The notes under the pieces are model-generated. The model was not told the DNA's origin and made no database searches. It saw nothing but the letters and a program-made list of their open reading frames with translations. A stretch of 64,000 bases of DNA from Mycteria americana (taxonomy: Eukaryota > Chordata > Aves > Ciconiiformes > Ciconiidae), in assembly GCF_035582795.1 (NCBI RefSeq), contig NC_134374.1, positions 26,303,798 through 26,367,797 on the forward strand, read 5' to 3'. Each line of letters starts with the position of its first letter. The stretch's first letter is position 1. The position numbers and the translations under genes are program-made. Of the stretch, positions 13,301-26,150 are shown piece after piece.

Positions 13301-15189
13301 GGGACGTGGTACCACGCACACTCCTGTATTTCTTCCTGCTCCCCGTGTCCCTCGGGGAGCAGCCGCAATGCACTGCCTCCAGCGGGGTGCTCGTGGGGCC
13401 ACGAACGTCTGTCTGCTCAGCCCCACCGGCTTGCAGCTGGTGCATCTCTTCCTACTTCGGCAATCATGGTGAAAAATGCGTTGATTAGCTCTCTATCAGA
13501 CTGCAGAGTAACCAATTCTTTTTTAGATGACATTTCATTTCCACATAGATATGCGGTAGAACAGCTTTCCAGAGGAAGGCCTGCGTTTCAAACATTTCCA
13601 TGTGGGCGTCTGCTGGAGGCAAGGGTGTTCTCCAAAGAGGGGAGGTACGCAGGCCAAAGCCCCCTCCGGCTCGGGAGGAGACTTCCCCACCGAGGAGGAA
13701 GGCTTCCCCTTTGCTGGGCAAGTGATTTAACTGCGCGGTTCCAGTGCAAGCGTAGCTGTGAGGATCACTGCAGTTCTGCCCGTGTCTGGCATGCCTTGTA
13801 AGAGCTTGCCTGACCAAGCCCCTCAGAAGACACTGGTGGGAAGAATCTCTTTTGTGTCCTATCCAAGTTACCAGCTCCTTAAGCATGCTGCCTCTTTCCA
13901 AAGCATGGGGCTTTCATGGGAAAACGGAGGAAACTGGGGCTATTAGGAGCAACCGGAGGGGCACTTTGGATGGCTAGAGCTTTTTGAAGTTGCTCCTGCT
14001 GCTGCAATATTCCCTCCAGACGGATGGTGACACATGCGTACGGGTGTCAGCCAGTTATGCTCCTGGCCCTTTAAGCCTCGCTCTGAAATGTAATACTTCA
14101 GGAATATGATGGTTTAAACAATTTTAGGCAGTGAGTCAGTTCCGGATTATCAGCCTACAGCAGGAGGGTAGTGACTCTCCCTCATAAATTAGCAACCAAC
14201 AAGCTCTTCCCTTTGATGAATGTTATTTTAAAGACTCATCTCATACACTAGCTCCAAGTACACTGCCCATTAATCACTGCAAAGGAACATTGCACCCTCC
14301 TCCCCCTGATGGTTTTATTCCTGGGATGACTAGTTCAGCATCACCAGGAGAGAAAAGAAAGAGGGAGAAGGAAACAGAAAAGATGAGGTCCCACCAGGCA
14401 CGTGGGGAAGTAGGTGCCGTTATGGGAAAGTCACCTCAAGTGATGGGAAGGATGGGAAGCAGCTTGCAAGGCTTCCAGACCTAAAAATATCAGAAAACAA
14501 CTAAACCTATACCTGCCAAAGTTTTGCCTGGCTTGGGAAAAAGGAGTGGGAAAGGTCCTGTGCCAAAACGTGAGCGGTCAGAGCCTGGGTAGGGTAGGCT
14601 CCGGTTGCCTCATCTGACAGCATCTGACCAACGGCCACACGCCCTCTCAGTTCTTATACGAGCTACGCTTATTCCCACTGACTGCTGCTGTCTCACCAGT
14701 GTTTAACTCTTCCACTACTTAAACGAGCTCCTCAGCTGGGCCGTGAGTCTGTACCTCTATTGTTCTCCACAAGCTGTGATTTACCGAGGAGGAACATCAG
14801 TGAAACACATCGTGACAGCAGATGAAGCTGCTGAGAAACAAGTTCCTTGCACGTGGCTTGGATTTCATATCTCAGTTTCTAAAAACTGCGAGAATCTGTG
14901 ATTATCCCTAAAGTAAACTTAGCGATACCAGTGAAGAGCCTCTGGGTATGACTGAGCAGAAAAAAAGTCCCAGAAGTATCAGTTCAGTGAATATTTATTC
15001 TAACTCGCAAGGCATCACGGAAGGGTGGTGACTGCAACAACTGCCAAGATGTGATCCAATCGCCTAAGATCTCAGACCAAGTTTATTTGTGGTCTAATTC
15101 TGCTTGTTTCTGTGAAGATAGAAAAGGTCTGCCCTTCACATCCAGTACTCGTGAAGGGGATTACATTTCGAATGGGGCTTGTATCTCTA

Positions 15190-15232
15190 TGTACACATAC
15201 ATATATGTTTATATACACATATACACACACAT
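15190..15232 (+). repeat. Imperfect (CA/TA)n microsatellite
   Basis: This is a compound TACACATACATA and ATATACACACAC microsatellite, interrupted by GTTT. No other features are seen. Confidence 0.8.
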
Positions 15233-18200
15233 TTTCAAGGGTGAAGAAGGAACCACTCTCTGACCCTGTGGAACCAGAGACTGATGTTGCTTCACGCTTG
15301 ATTCAGAGCACAGCGAGGGATTCACCCCTAGTTTAAAAGGGCTCACGCAGCGATGGCTTCTGCCCGGTCTGGCAGATGCTAGGCCTTCAAGAACGACGCT
15401 GCCCAGACGCTCTGCTCCCGTTATGATGCGGTAGCAGAGGAATGCTGATGGCTTGTAGCTGATTGCGTGCTCACAGCATCATTTCTATTTATTCCTCGCA
15501 GGCTTCATGCCACCCTAGTGTTGGCTCAGCTCAGACAAGCTAAAGCATATGCTTATTTGGAAGAGTGCTTTAAACTCTTAACTCTTCCAGGTGAAGTCCA
15601 TCTTTCTGGAAACCCCTTTCTCTGCCTTCCCAGGAGTCTCTCCAAACTTCCTGAGCCATTCTCCTCTACTGAGACCCCGTCCTATACTGGAGTCTTGTTT
15701 GGAGATTGGTCATTTTGGGGCAAGATTTAAGAGAGTCACAGTCAGTGCTGGTCTTGTAGACTTGCCCATTTGCTCAGAATTTTGAGGAACCCCATGGGCA
15801 ACACTGCTCCTGGCACTGCTTAGTGCTGCTTCAAACCATGAACAACTTCATGCTAGAATTTCATGACTGGCAAACCAGTAAGCTACATTGACAAGAGAAA
15901 GTAAATCTTCACTTGGCTTATGTTCCACCACTGACTATCCGCAGAGAGACTTCAGCTCTAAACCCCACCTGATGAGAGACTGCTGCAGCATCCCTCCCTG
16001 GAAAGGGCCCAAAGCACGTTAACCAGGGGAATTACTCTGGCATGCTTTGCTCAAGATGAAGCATCCGACGCCTGCTCACACTCATGGGAGGGTGACTCCT
16101 CTTCCCTGATCCCACAGGCCCAGGAAAAGTTCCATAAGGATTTTTAAAGCCCTGATGAGAACTCATGGAAGTTTGTTTCAATTGGCTTTAAAAAAAATCA
16201 GGTAATAAAAGGCCATGGGGATCCTCCCATGAACTTCACTGGGCCTAGCAAAACACCACCTTTAGTTTCACAGTTCTTTCTTCCCATTGTTTCTGCACCT
16301 CACCTTCCAGATCTTTTTTTTCTGTGGCTTACACTGTATTACCAAGTGCTCCCTGAAGAAGTAAAAGGAGACTACCACACTGTTATTAGGTTGGCAGGCT
16401 CATTAGCAAAGGCATTAAAATCAAGTTTGCATGTTCTAAAATTAATAAAGCCAAATTGTGGTGTATCCAACACCTTTAAAATTGTACAGGCTACGGGAGG
16501 AAAGTGGGGCGCGTGCCCGCCTGGTTGCACAGGCAGCCCCGGAGGAAGTGATTTTCCAGGGAAAGAAAACTGCTGAGCAGCAGCAAGGTCCACCTGCAGC
16601 GGAGGGAAGAGTCCCTTGCATCACGGGCTTGCTAACTTAATGAGGAATCCTTTAAACGAAGGTTGACGAGGTTGGTGACGTGAGCCTACAGGTGGGTCCA
16701 AACCACAGATACCTGGAAGGAAGCCTGGGCACAGGCAGCCAGAGCAGGGACAAGAAGGAAAATAATGGCTCATTTTTGTTCACCCTCTTTGATGTCTGTG
16801 ACCTAATGAAAGAAATACACAAGTAAGCTCTTTGCCAAGAACAGCAGAAGATTCCTATACCACAAACTTTCAAGCAGAAAGTCAGTTGTCTGCAATAGGA
16901 AAATATTATAAAATAGGAATTTCTTTAAGTTGCTGCTGGAAAATATTTTTCACCCAAGATTTTTTTCAGTTTAAGCTTGATAGCGCTAGTTCGTATTTTA
17001 AGCTAAAAAAAAAAAAATCAATTTTTCCCATGGCAATTGGCAACTCCTTTTGCTGGCTAGATCTCCTGTGAAACTAGACCTTTTCATAAAACATTTTGAA
17101 AGTCTTGTGTGACCGGCAGCTGTCATACTGGCTCACTTTTACCCCTTTCATCTCCTTCCTTAGCTCACTGTGTCTCTGAACTATTCTGGGTATTTTTGGG
17201 AAACTGGCAAAAAGCCTCCGGCAGAGGAACAGCAGAAACCCCTGGGTCCCTTCTTTTGCCCCGTGCAGTGGTTACAGATCACGATCTTCACCTCTGGCAA
17301 ATGATGCTGAAACCACCAGGTCCACAAGCAGCACGGGTGGGTCCAGCTACGTTTGCAAAGGCGCCCGCGGAGGCAGCGGCTGGTGGCAGGGCGCGGTGCC
17401 ACGCCAGCACGTTAGGGAGGTGGGTTCCGCATCAAGTGCCAGGTCTTTGCTGCATAGAAAGCCCTGGTGAAGCTTTGCGAGCCCGGAAGGATACAGCCAG
17501 GGACCCTCAGGTACCCCGTGCCCCGACCGCTCTCTGCAGTCCCCTCCTGGCCCGAGCCCTGGCAGGTTGTCACACACCCAACGGCCTCGAGTCTGAGCCA
17601 AAACGTGACAGTAAGAGTCTGCTAAAGGCGACACGCAGAAGGCTTTCCTTTAAAAACAGCGCCTTTGTGGGATTTTTTCTGTTGTTGTGCATTTGCTTGG
17701 TTTTAAGGCAGGTAAAGAATTCGCAAAAAAGTTTTATAGTTAGAGTTTTTCTTTACCCAGAGGCAGAAGTTTATATTTTTCACTTAATATTTCTAGAAAT
17801 AGCAGAAACAGTTGCTTGAGAAACCTGTGCACATTTTCAGAAGAAAAAAACCAAAAGCTTTCATGGTTCAAATCTGACGTGATTTATGCTTTCTTTAAAC
17901 ATACGTGCCAAAGTTTAACTTTTCTTTCTTTTCAACTTTTTTTAAAAAAAAAAATCTTTTTCATACAGGGAACAAAAATAGAGCTTTTTGCATTTTAAAT
18001 GCCAGATTTTAAAGTGCCCGGCAGCCCAGGGCGACGCGCGCCAGCTGGCCCTTGGCCACAGCCCCGGCGGAAGAGCGAGCGGGAGGCTGGCGGCACCCGC
18101 ACCAGCGGAGGCGCGGGGCAGGGGAGCGGGACCGGCTCCTCCTGCCGCCCGGCGCAGGGCAGAGTGCCGGCTGCCCGCGGGTCAGGGCTGCAGCCCCTGC

Positions 18201-21200
18201 TCCCCAGGCCTGCCCGGAGCCCCGCGCAGGGTAAAGCTTTAGCGTGTTCAGCTGCACAACACCGACGGCAGCACCCCAGCGAGCGCAGCGGTTTGGGGAT
18301 TTCAGGCGAGCGGTGCGTACGAAGAGCCTAACAGAAACGCGACGGGCTTCGGAGGGCAAGAGGAACCTCCGGCTGCGCAGAGCCCGAGCGGAAAGGCCGA
18401 AGGGACGCCGGGGGTGTTTGTCTCTTCAGGGAGACACGAGGGCACCGTGGTAAGGAGGACAAGAAGTGTTTTAATAGACAGGCATTTGCTATCATAGGAA
18501 AGAACATTTGTCATCATAGATGAACATTTAGTTCATCCAAAAGTCTCGGACCACAAAGAAGATTGAACCGACATTTATATACACACACGGTAATTACCAG
18601 GGACATCAGCACATCGCACGAGTTCCCTAGACTGAAAAGATCACAAACTGCATGTTGCTAGGTACCTTGCTTTGGGAACTGCTGCCTGAAAGCCCAGCCA
18701 GCTTCAGCAAACTGAAGAAAGGCACAACAGTATTTAATTGCAATGGCATGACTCAATTCACATACAGTTCACAGTCAGGATCCAAACCAGCAAAGGCTAA
18801 AACATAGACTGAAAAAAAAATCTTCCAGGAGAGAACAGACATTCTGCGGCAAGATTTGAGGGGGTTTTTTCTCTTCAAAAGAGGAACCACAATTGAAGCA
18901 AAATTATCATGTCAACTTCCAGCCCTAGCAGCGAGCCCCAGGGTGGAATCAGCTCTTCCCAGCAGAGAGAGCAAGAAACCAAAGCACACCCCTAATCCCA
19001 AGAAGAGGTCCCCCAGAACACGTCTGAAACCTGTTCTTGGAGACACGGGGGAAGGCAAACGGTCCTTGAATTTCTGTTACCCGGTTGTACCTGGACTCAC
19101 ACTTCACAGTGCCAGGCTCTCTCTAAATCAAGGATGTTTCCCCAAAATACCTTTTGGTACATATCGTGACAACAAGACACACAGGAATCTGGCTTAATAT
19201 CTTAATAGCTATTCTCTTAAGTTTCTTAAGGCAAGCCTATCATTATCTGTCCTGCAGGGCAGGAGACCAACTCAGGAAATTGGGAAAGAGGCATGAAAAA
19301 AAAATAAAATAAGCCACTTTGTGGCAACAAGCTCACCCTTCTCTGGGAGCTGGATGCAATGGATCTGGCCGTCTGCTGGGAGCAGGGGGAGGAAAGCAGC
19401 ATGCTGAGGAACCAGAAAGGAGCTGGGGGAGCAGACTCCTAGAAATAAGCCCTGGGTGATCAGGTGATGAGCTGCAGCTTGCTCGGGGGACACCCGCAGC
19501 CGACACCTGAAGGGGATCGCCACCATCGCACCCGGCAGGGTCACTGTCTTCAATAAGCTTTGATTCCTTTTCTCACGTTACTCAAGATGGGAGATTGATG
19601 CCACAATCTCCCGTGGCATCCCAGCCATCTGCCAGCACTTTGTAACCTAAAAGCATGTATATATATTTTTTCAAAATATACTTTGAAAAAAAGTCCTGAT
19701 TTTTTAAAGGAGTGAGCCCTAATCAGCCATCTGATCCATTGTCATCCGTCCTGACAGTAATGACGCCGTGCTTTCCCCAGGCTCTATGCACGGTGAAGCC
19801 TGCTAAGCCCCAGGAAGGGTTTCTGTGTGTTTAGGCAACATATAGGGCACTCTCATCACCTTCATCTCACGCAGGATAAAAATCTTTGGGGGTGACCCCT
19901 CACCAGAAGTCCGCTTTAACTCTGGAGTGTGTTGGAGAGTGGAGAAAAGGAACAATTCTGGGATTTGGGCAAAGTTGTTCCTTCCTGCAAAGCCCCGGCT
20001 TTAGCCTCCGAGCCCTGAAACATCTCTCCAAACACAAGGAGTGCAGCCTGGGTAAGTGGCTGTGAGTAATCCTGTTTGGCTGACATTTTTCTGATTTTAT
20101 CAACTTTTAACTTTTTGATGACCTTCCTGAGTAAGTACAAACATTGTAAATTATACAACTCTTGAAAGCAGGAGCTGGCAATGTGCGATACAGCAGCTGT
20201 CAGGAGTGTCATTCCAACTCGAGATGATGGCAGATTCAAAGCATTTTTAATAATGCTTCTGATTGTTATTTCTATCTAAAAGAAAAAAGGAGAAAAAAAA
20301 GAAGAAATACATAATGAGAATTGTGTGGTTTGCTTTTACAACACACTTTAGTTGAAAGCTTTGTAGCTTTTCATACAAAATGAAGTGATGAAACCTTTTT
20401 CCCACTTGCGTTCATGTAACAAGAAGGAAGCACTCTCCCAAGAGATTAGCAGAAAGACCTGATCCCACATCTGGAAACTCAAAAAATACCCTGGAGGCAC
20501 GTACAATAGGGTAATATGCTGCAGGTGTTAACGCAACCAATAACCTCTGCTCCGGGACCACTGGCATGCGACACGTGAAGTTCTGCGAGGTCGGGCCAAG
20601 CGATATCCCCTGTAGTCTCATCCTCGGGCAGCGAGAGGCAGAGGCCATTCCCTGGGAAGGGCGGTCGCCGCAGGCAGGCTGGCTGGGCGCGCGGTGCCTG
20701 CTCCGGGCAGGCTGGTCTGCTGCGCGGCAGGCTCGGGTGCATCTCCAGAAAGGCTCGCTGGGACCCGCGTTTAGCTGTGGTACAGCAGGCTACGGCAAAG
20801 GCTCTATTAATTCGGCTACACAGCCAGGGAAATGTTTTGTTCCTTTCCCGAAAGCTGTGGTAACAAGTAATGATTTGTAGTAAGTTATTTGTGGTCTGAT
20901 TCTGCCACCTTTCCGTACACAGCGAGCCATGCCTTGTTCCCTGCAGGGCTTTTGTGTTGAGGTACCAGCTCCCGGGGAGCGCGTGGTTGAATGTGACCCT
21001 TGTCGCTAAACACGGCAGGAGCTTTAGGCAGAAGAAAGAGGAGAAAGAAAAGTTAATGGCAACTAATCGCAGTATTCGTCACTTAAAGCATTCACAGAAC
21101 TTCTGCAAATATTAAGTAATTACTCACAATATTGAAGGTGAGTAGGTGTTAGTGAGGTGCGGGTTTGAGCTCTACCCTACTCCTTCAGAAAAGCTTTACC

Positions 21201-24200
21201 AAGACATTAATTCGAAAGAGCTGACTGAAGTTTATGTCTTCGGCTTTCAGATGCTAAAACAGGGGCGAGAAAATGGGATTTTGATGGATGCGATACGGGA
21301 AATGAGCGAGGTGAGGAAGCGAGCGACGTTTTAGCGTGGGAGCCGGCACCGCTTCCCTTGCGGTGTGCCACGGGGCTGGCGCGCGGGGACAGCCGAGCCC
21401 CGCTGCCGGCCGCGGCTGGGCCCCGTCCTTCCCCGGCGCCTCAGTTTCCCTCTCTGTACTGTGACCTGTGCAGAGACTCACAGCAGATCTTGCCTTCAGC
21501 TCTTTCCCCCATCCCCTGCTCACGCCTTTTTCCGAAACAAATCCGAGCGAGCGGCAGGCCGGTTGCGCCCGGGCAGCTGTCCTGCAGCGGGGCAGGAGAT
21601 GGGCTGGGCAGGCAGCGGCAGAGCAGCCCGGGCTCTCCGAGCAGCCCTCGATGCCCGGTCCCCGCCGGAGCAGGCTTTCGGCAGGTGCGCGGCCGTGGAT
21701 GGTGACAGCTCTGCCGACCCCGGGAAGGAGGGGAGGTGACCTGGGGGTCCTTCGCAGCCTGCCAGCACCAGCCAGCACCAGCCCGGGAGCCCCGCGCGAG
21801 CGGCACTCTCCTGAAAGGCGTCTGCTGCCGTGTGGCTGAGGCGAGGGAGAGAGGCAGGGCTTCTGCCACAGGTCCCACGGACCACAGCATGGCCTGATTC
21901 CCCTCGGGAGCATCGCCAGCTTTTGCTCAAGCCAGCCTTGGCCTCGCAGCACCACTGTTTAGTTTTCCTCCGCTCCCAACAGAAGCTGCTTACCTGGTAT
22001 CTTCTCTCCACAAAGCACTGTGGAAACAAGCACCACCGCCGCCATTTCACGCATGGGAAAAGAGCTCCCCCGGAACAGAAAGTGCCAGCGCATTCTGCAG
22101 TGGGGTCATGGTTGTAAGGTGTCTGTGCCCCCCTCCCGCGCCTGCCAGCACGCTGGCTGGGGGTGGCAGAGCAGCTTCACAGCCCTGACGCCCGCTGCAC
22201 GGGAGGGTGTCGCGCCCTTGCCCAGGCTGCGGCTGTGGGGCTCGCTGCCGTGCGGGTCCGGCTGGGCACCCGGTGCCAGCCTCCCCGGCACAGCCCAGCA
22301 CGGCGGCAGACCTGCAGCAAAGGCACTTACGGCTCCTGCAAGGACAGGGAGACGGACAGTAAATCCAGGGAGCTGGCATGGTCCGGGCCGTAGAAGTGTA
22401 GGAAAGAAAGCGCCTTCCTAAGAGATGGTGTGATGTTAGCTGCAGCCGGACAGACGATCGCTGGACTGCAGCCCGGGACCAGCCACGATACAATGGGCAG
22501 AAAGGACCCCTGACCACTTTCATTTCTGTTACATCTCTTTTGGAGTTGACACTCTTTTAAAAAGCTCCTTGGTCTGCTTCTTCTTCAAACAGAGCTTTGC
22601 CCGGGGCTGTGCAGGGCCCTGATACCGTTTTTGAGGTGTTCCCTAAGAAGGTGATCCTAAAAAGGATCTCAAAGCTCAGGAGGGTTCAGGACCTTGTCAA
22701 GTTTTTTTTCAGCTGCTAGATTAGATGGCTGCACTAGTTGTACCTCGCTGCTCACCCTGGGGGGAACAGTTTTCCAGAAACACGCAGGGCAACGAGCTTT
22801 GGGAAGAGCAATTTCAGCCTAGACACGTGAGGCTGTCCCCCCTACACGTTCAGGTTTAGCGTCACTGAACCACATCCCTCCGCTCCCCAGGCAGCGTTAA
22901 GGGAAATGACCCCCATGCCAGGGGAGTGCAGAACAGCAGAGACGTGCAAGCGAGCGAGCGCCTGTGAAAGTCACAGCAGAGCGAGTCTGTCGGAGGCGCT
23001 GAAAACGCCACCGTGGACCCCCGGCTGTTTTTCTGTCAGACTTGTTGCACTGACAGGAGAAGTTTTCTTTGTTTTCTCAGGACGTTTTTGAAGTGACGCA
23101 GCCTCTGTGGGGTCCCTCGCTGCAGCTGCTGCGGGCCCCTGGGGCGCGGGGCGCTGCTCCGGAGCAGGCTGACCCCACGGCGGCCGTGGTCTCGCTGCCA
23201 GCTGCCTCTGTGCCGCGGTGGGCAAGTCTCGCTGCCTTCCTTTTTCCATCTCTTCACGGGCGTTAACGGCGTGACTCAGCCGCCCCGAGTGCCGGGAGAA
23301 AAGCTGGAACGAGGCACACAAGCCTGTTTCTCCTGTGGTCCCGTACAGCCACATGCCCTTTCTCTTCCTTCTGGTCCTCCCGAATCAGTCCAACCTCTGT
23401 ATCTCAGCATCGGTCATTCACTCCTATGACAAAGAGGGACATTACTCTACTTTTTTACTCCTCCATAGTCTTTTTAAAGTTGTCACTTTTTAAATTATTC
23501 TCACAAGACTAAGCCAACACCTCCTTTTCCAGTACTTTCTGCATAGCACTATGATCTTAGCATCCTTTCTTCTGTCAGCTGATGGGAACAAACCTTGCAT
23601 ACATTGCGCTTTCCATATAAAAAAATACCGAGCCTTGTGATTTTGAGACTAATGCAGAGGACTCGGGAGAAGAGTGGACAAAAGACAGGATGCCCACTTA
23701 CGAGAAGAAATGGAGAAAAGAGTTGGCACGTTGTTCAAAACAGCCTTCGGAGCGGCGATGAAACTCTGGAAGACATGCTAATGACAGGGAAAAATATCTG
23801 TGGGATTCATCTGTTTGTTTTAACTTCCCCAGGGCAAGTGTTTTCCAGTCGTGGGCTTTTGTGTATATTTAGGTGCAATATTATTACTAACAAATCATAA
23901 GCTGGAAAGAGAGACGTTATGTCAGAGGACGCAAACTGATACCGTCAACATTTAGTTCAACTTCACCGGAAACCTGTCACCTACCTTGTCTCTTTTGGAC
24001 GAGTCCAAAGTTTTAAGTTCGGTGTATCAGCGGTATTTGGCTACTCCCTGCTTTGGCTGACCATTGCAATTTAGTCATCGAGCCCTATTTTTAGTCATAT
24101 GAATAACGAAGAACTTTTGGAGTGGATCCTGAAATGTCCTGAGACTCAACAGGAATGTGACAGTGGCACTCAGCGGAGCTTGCTTGCAAGTGCTTGATTT

Positions 24201-25547
24201 GTTCATTTGCACAGTGCCTTTTTATCCCAGTGTTTGTAGTGAGTCACATTTCCTCTGCCCACGGCTTCCTTGTAAAAAGTAGTATAATAATGAGGTACTC
24301 TTTTGGTAACTTAGTATTCAGCATAGGTCCAGGAAGTTAAGCTTTTCTATTGATTGTTTTCTATGGTTGTGAGCACAAAAGCCCCTGCCAAAGTCCTCTC
24401 TGCCAGGCTGGCTGGTTAAGATCTGTCAGTGAAGTGTTTCAAACACAATCGCTCCACTTCCTCTGCCGATCTGTGCTATCAGTTCTGGGAACTCGGGACT
24501 CGGTGTAGTTATCCAGCTCGGCTGCATTAGGAACCCGAGGCCAGGCTACCTTATCTTATTTATTTTAATGCGTTCTTTTAACTTAGATACAGAACTCCTC
24601 AGATGTATATTATGTCTGAGGCCCAAGAGATCTCTGCCAAGGCAGTAGGCAAAGCTCCAGAATTACAGCGCTGGCATTAGCAACAAGTGATTTAAACGGA
24701 GGCATGCCCCTGAAAAAGGATGGTTGTCTGGTTTATCAGGACCTTGGGTTTCTTGAGTCGCAGGTGAACTTCCAGGGACATGCATGCACACGCACAAATA
24801 ATCTCTTATCGTATATCGATAATCTCATCTCCTGTTGTAGATGACTGAAGTGCTCCAAATAGGTGCCCAAGTTCGTATGATATTTCTCAAGTCCCTAATT
24901 ATATTTTGATATGATTTTTCAAATTCTCTGAGAAATCCCTCTTCACTCATACCGCTATAGCACTACCGAAAACCAGCAGTTTAACGAGGGCTGCGTGTAC
25001 GATAGCCTTCGTCCCACTTTCCATTGCCAAAGCAGCTTGAAAATTAATAAAGTTGCCCATCTCAGGTCATGATTTAGAGGACAGGCTTCTTTCTTTCCAG
25101 GCTTCTCTCCATCCCTTGCTGGCTGTTTCTGCTCTCGGTACCAGACCCCTCGGAGGAAGGCAGCGAGGGGACCACTTCTCCCGGGTGGGGGTAGCACCAG
25201 GTCAGCCACTTGAACATCTTCTTGGTCCCAGAGGCTGCTATGGGCAGATGTAATGCTTGACATCCGTTTTCACTTCTCCTGACCTTGCAATGCTGTTTCG
25301 GTCTTGCCCACGCCTGACCGCGGCCAGCAACGCCTCGTCAGATGCCATCTCCACCAGGCTCTAGGTAATACTTGGAGTGCCACTCTTCACCGGCCCCTTC
25401 GGGGCTGCCGTTGTGAGGGGGCAGAGGCACTGGGCCCGCAGCCCAGCTTCCCTGGAAGCAACAAGTCTGCCGGGTAACTTGCTTGGCCTCTGCCGCGGCC
25501 GCTGCCCCTCGCAGAGCTGCGGCTGCGGGCAGTGAGGTGGGGGGGGC

Positions 25548-25672
25548 TCCCCGCAGCCCCCCACAGCCCCCCGCCCTTCCCAGCCCACTACAGCCCCCCA
25601 GCCCACTACAGCCCCCCAGCCCCCTGCCCCCCCCAGCCCTCCCCAGCCCCCGCAGCCCCCCCGCAGCCCCGC
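25548..25672 (+). repeat. C-rich CAGCCCC tract preceding the minisatellite
   Basis: This is a run of CAGCCCCC and CCCAGCCC blocks, including a duplicated CAGCCCACTACAGCCCC segment. The minus strand is correspondingly full of G runs and could form G-quadruplexes. It is low-complexity DNA, and the proline-rich open frames across it are artefacts of composition. Confidence 0.85.
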
Positions 25673-25757
25673 ACACCCGCGGCGGGGCCGGTGCCGCAGC
25701 GCCCCCTGGCGCCTCCCACGGGGCGGTTGTCAGCGCCCTTGGGAAGCCGGTGGCTGC

Positions 25758-26150
25758 GTGGGGCTCAGCCCTGGTGTCTCTGCTCAGCGTGGGGCTCAGC
25801 CCTGGTGTCTCCCCTCAGCGTGGGGCTCAGCCCTGGTGTCTCTGCTCAGCGTGGGGCTCAGCCCTGGTGTCTCTGCTCAGCGTGGGGCTCAGCCCTGGTG
25901 TCTCTGCTCAGCGTGGGGGTTCAGCCCTGGTGTCTCTGCTCAGCGTGGGGCTCAGCCCTGGTGTCTCCCCTCAGCGTGGGGTTCAGCCCTGGTGTCTCTG
26001 CTCAGCGTGGGGCTCAGCCCTGGTGTCTCTGCTCAGCGTGGGGGTTCAGCCCTGGTGTCTCCCCTCAGCATGGGGTTCAGCCCTGGTGTCTCTGCTCAGC
26101 CCTGGTGTCTCCCCTCAGCGTGGGGCTCAGCCCTGTCAGTTCTCCTCAGT
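25758..26150 (+). repeat. 31-bp minisatellite, about 13 copies
   Basis: The unit is GTGGGGCTCAGCCCTGGTGT followed by CTCTGCTCAGC (31 bp). Copies differ at a few positions: TCTCTGC versus TCCCCTC, GGGGCT versus GGGGTT, an extra G giving 32-bp units, and one copy missing its first part near 26100. The last copy is diverged (CCCTGTCAGTTCTCCTCAGT). Because 31 is not a multiple of three and no frame of the unit contains a stop, all three plus-strand frames stay open. This produces long but meaningless open frames. The mixed variants suggest unequal exchange or slippage. Confidence 0.93.

Larger units (their letters stand above)
9922..25547. other. Intergenic DNA, no supportable gene
   Basis: No gene is recognised. 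GC-rich patches occur at about 11570-11760, 12900-13020, 18010-18240, 21330-21830 and 22120-22320. The rest is moderate to AT-rich with poly-A and poly-T runs (17006-17018, 17938-17955). The stretches at 14090-14290 and 24500-24700 are AT-rich and of high sequence complexity, and could be conserved non-coding elements. That cannot be judged from one sequence. Confidence 0.65.

Noticed and set aside
21254-21955. 233-codon minus-strand open frame
   Set aside because: It lies in a GC-rich patch with equally long frames on the other strand. No domain or splice evidence supports it.
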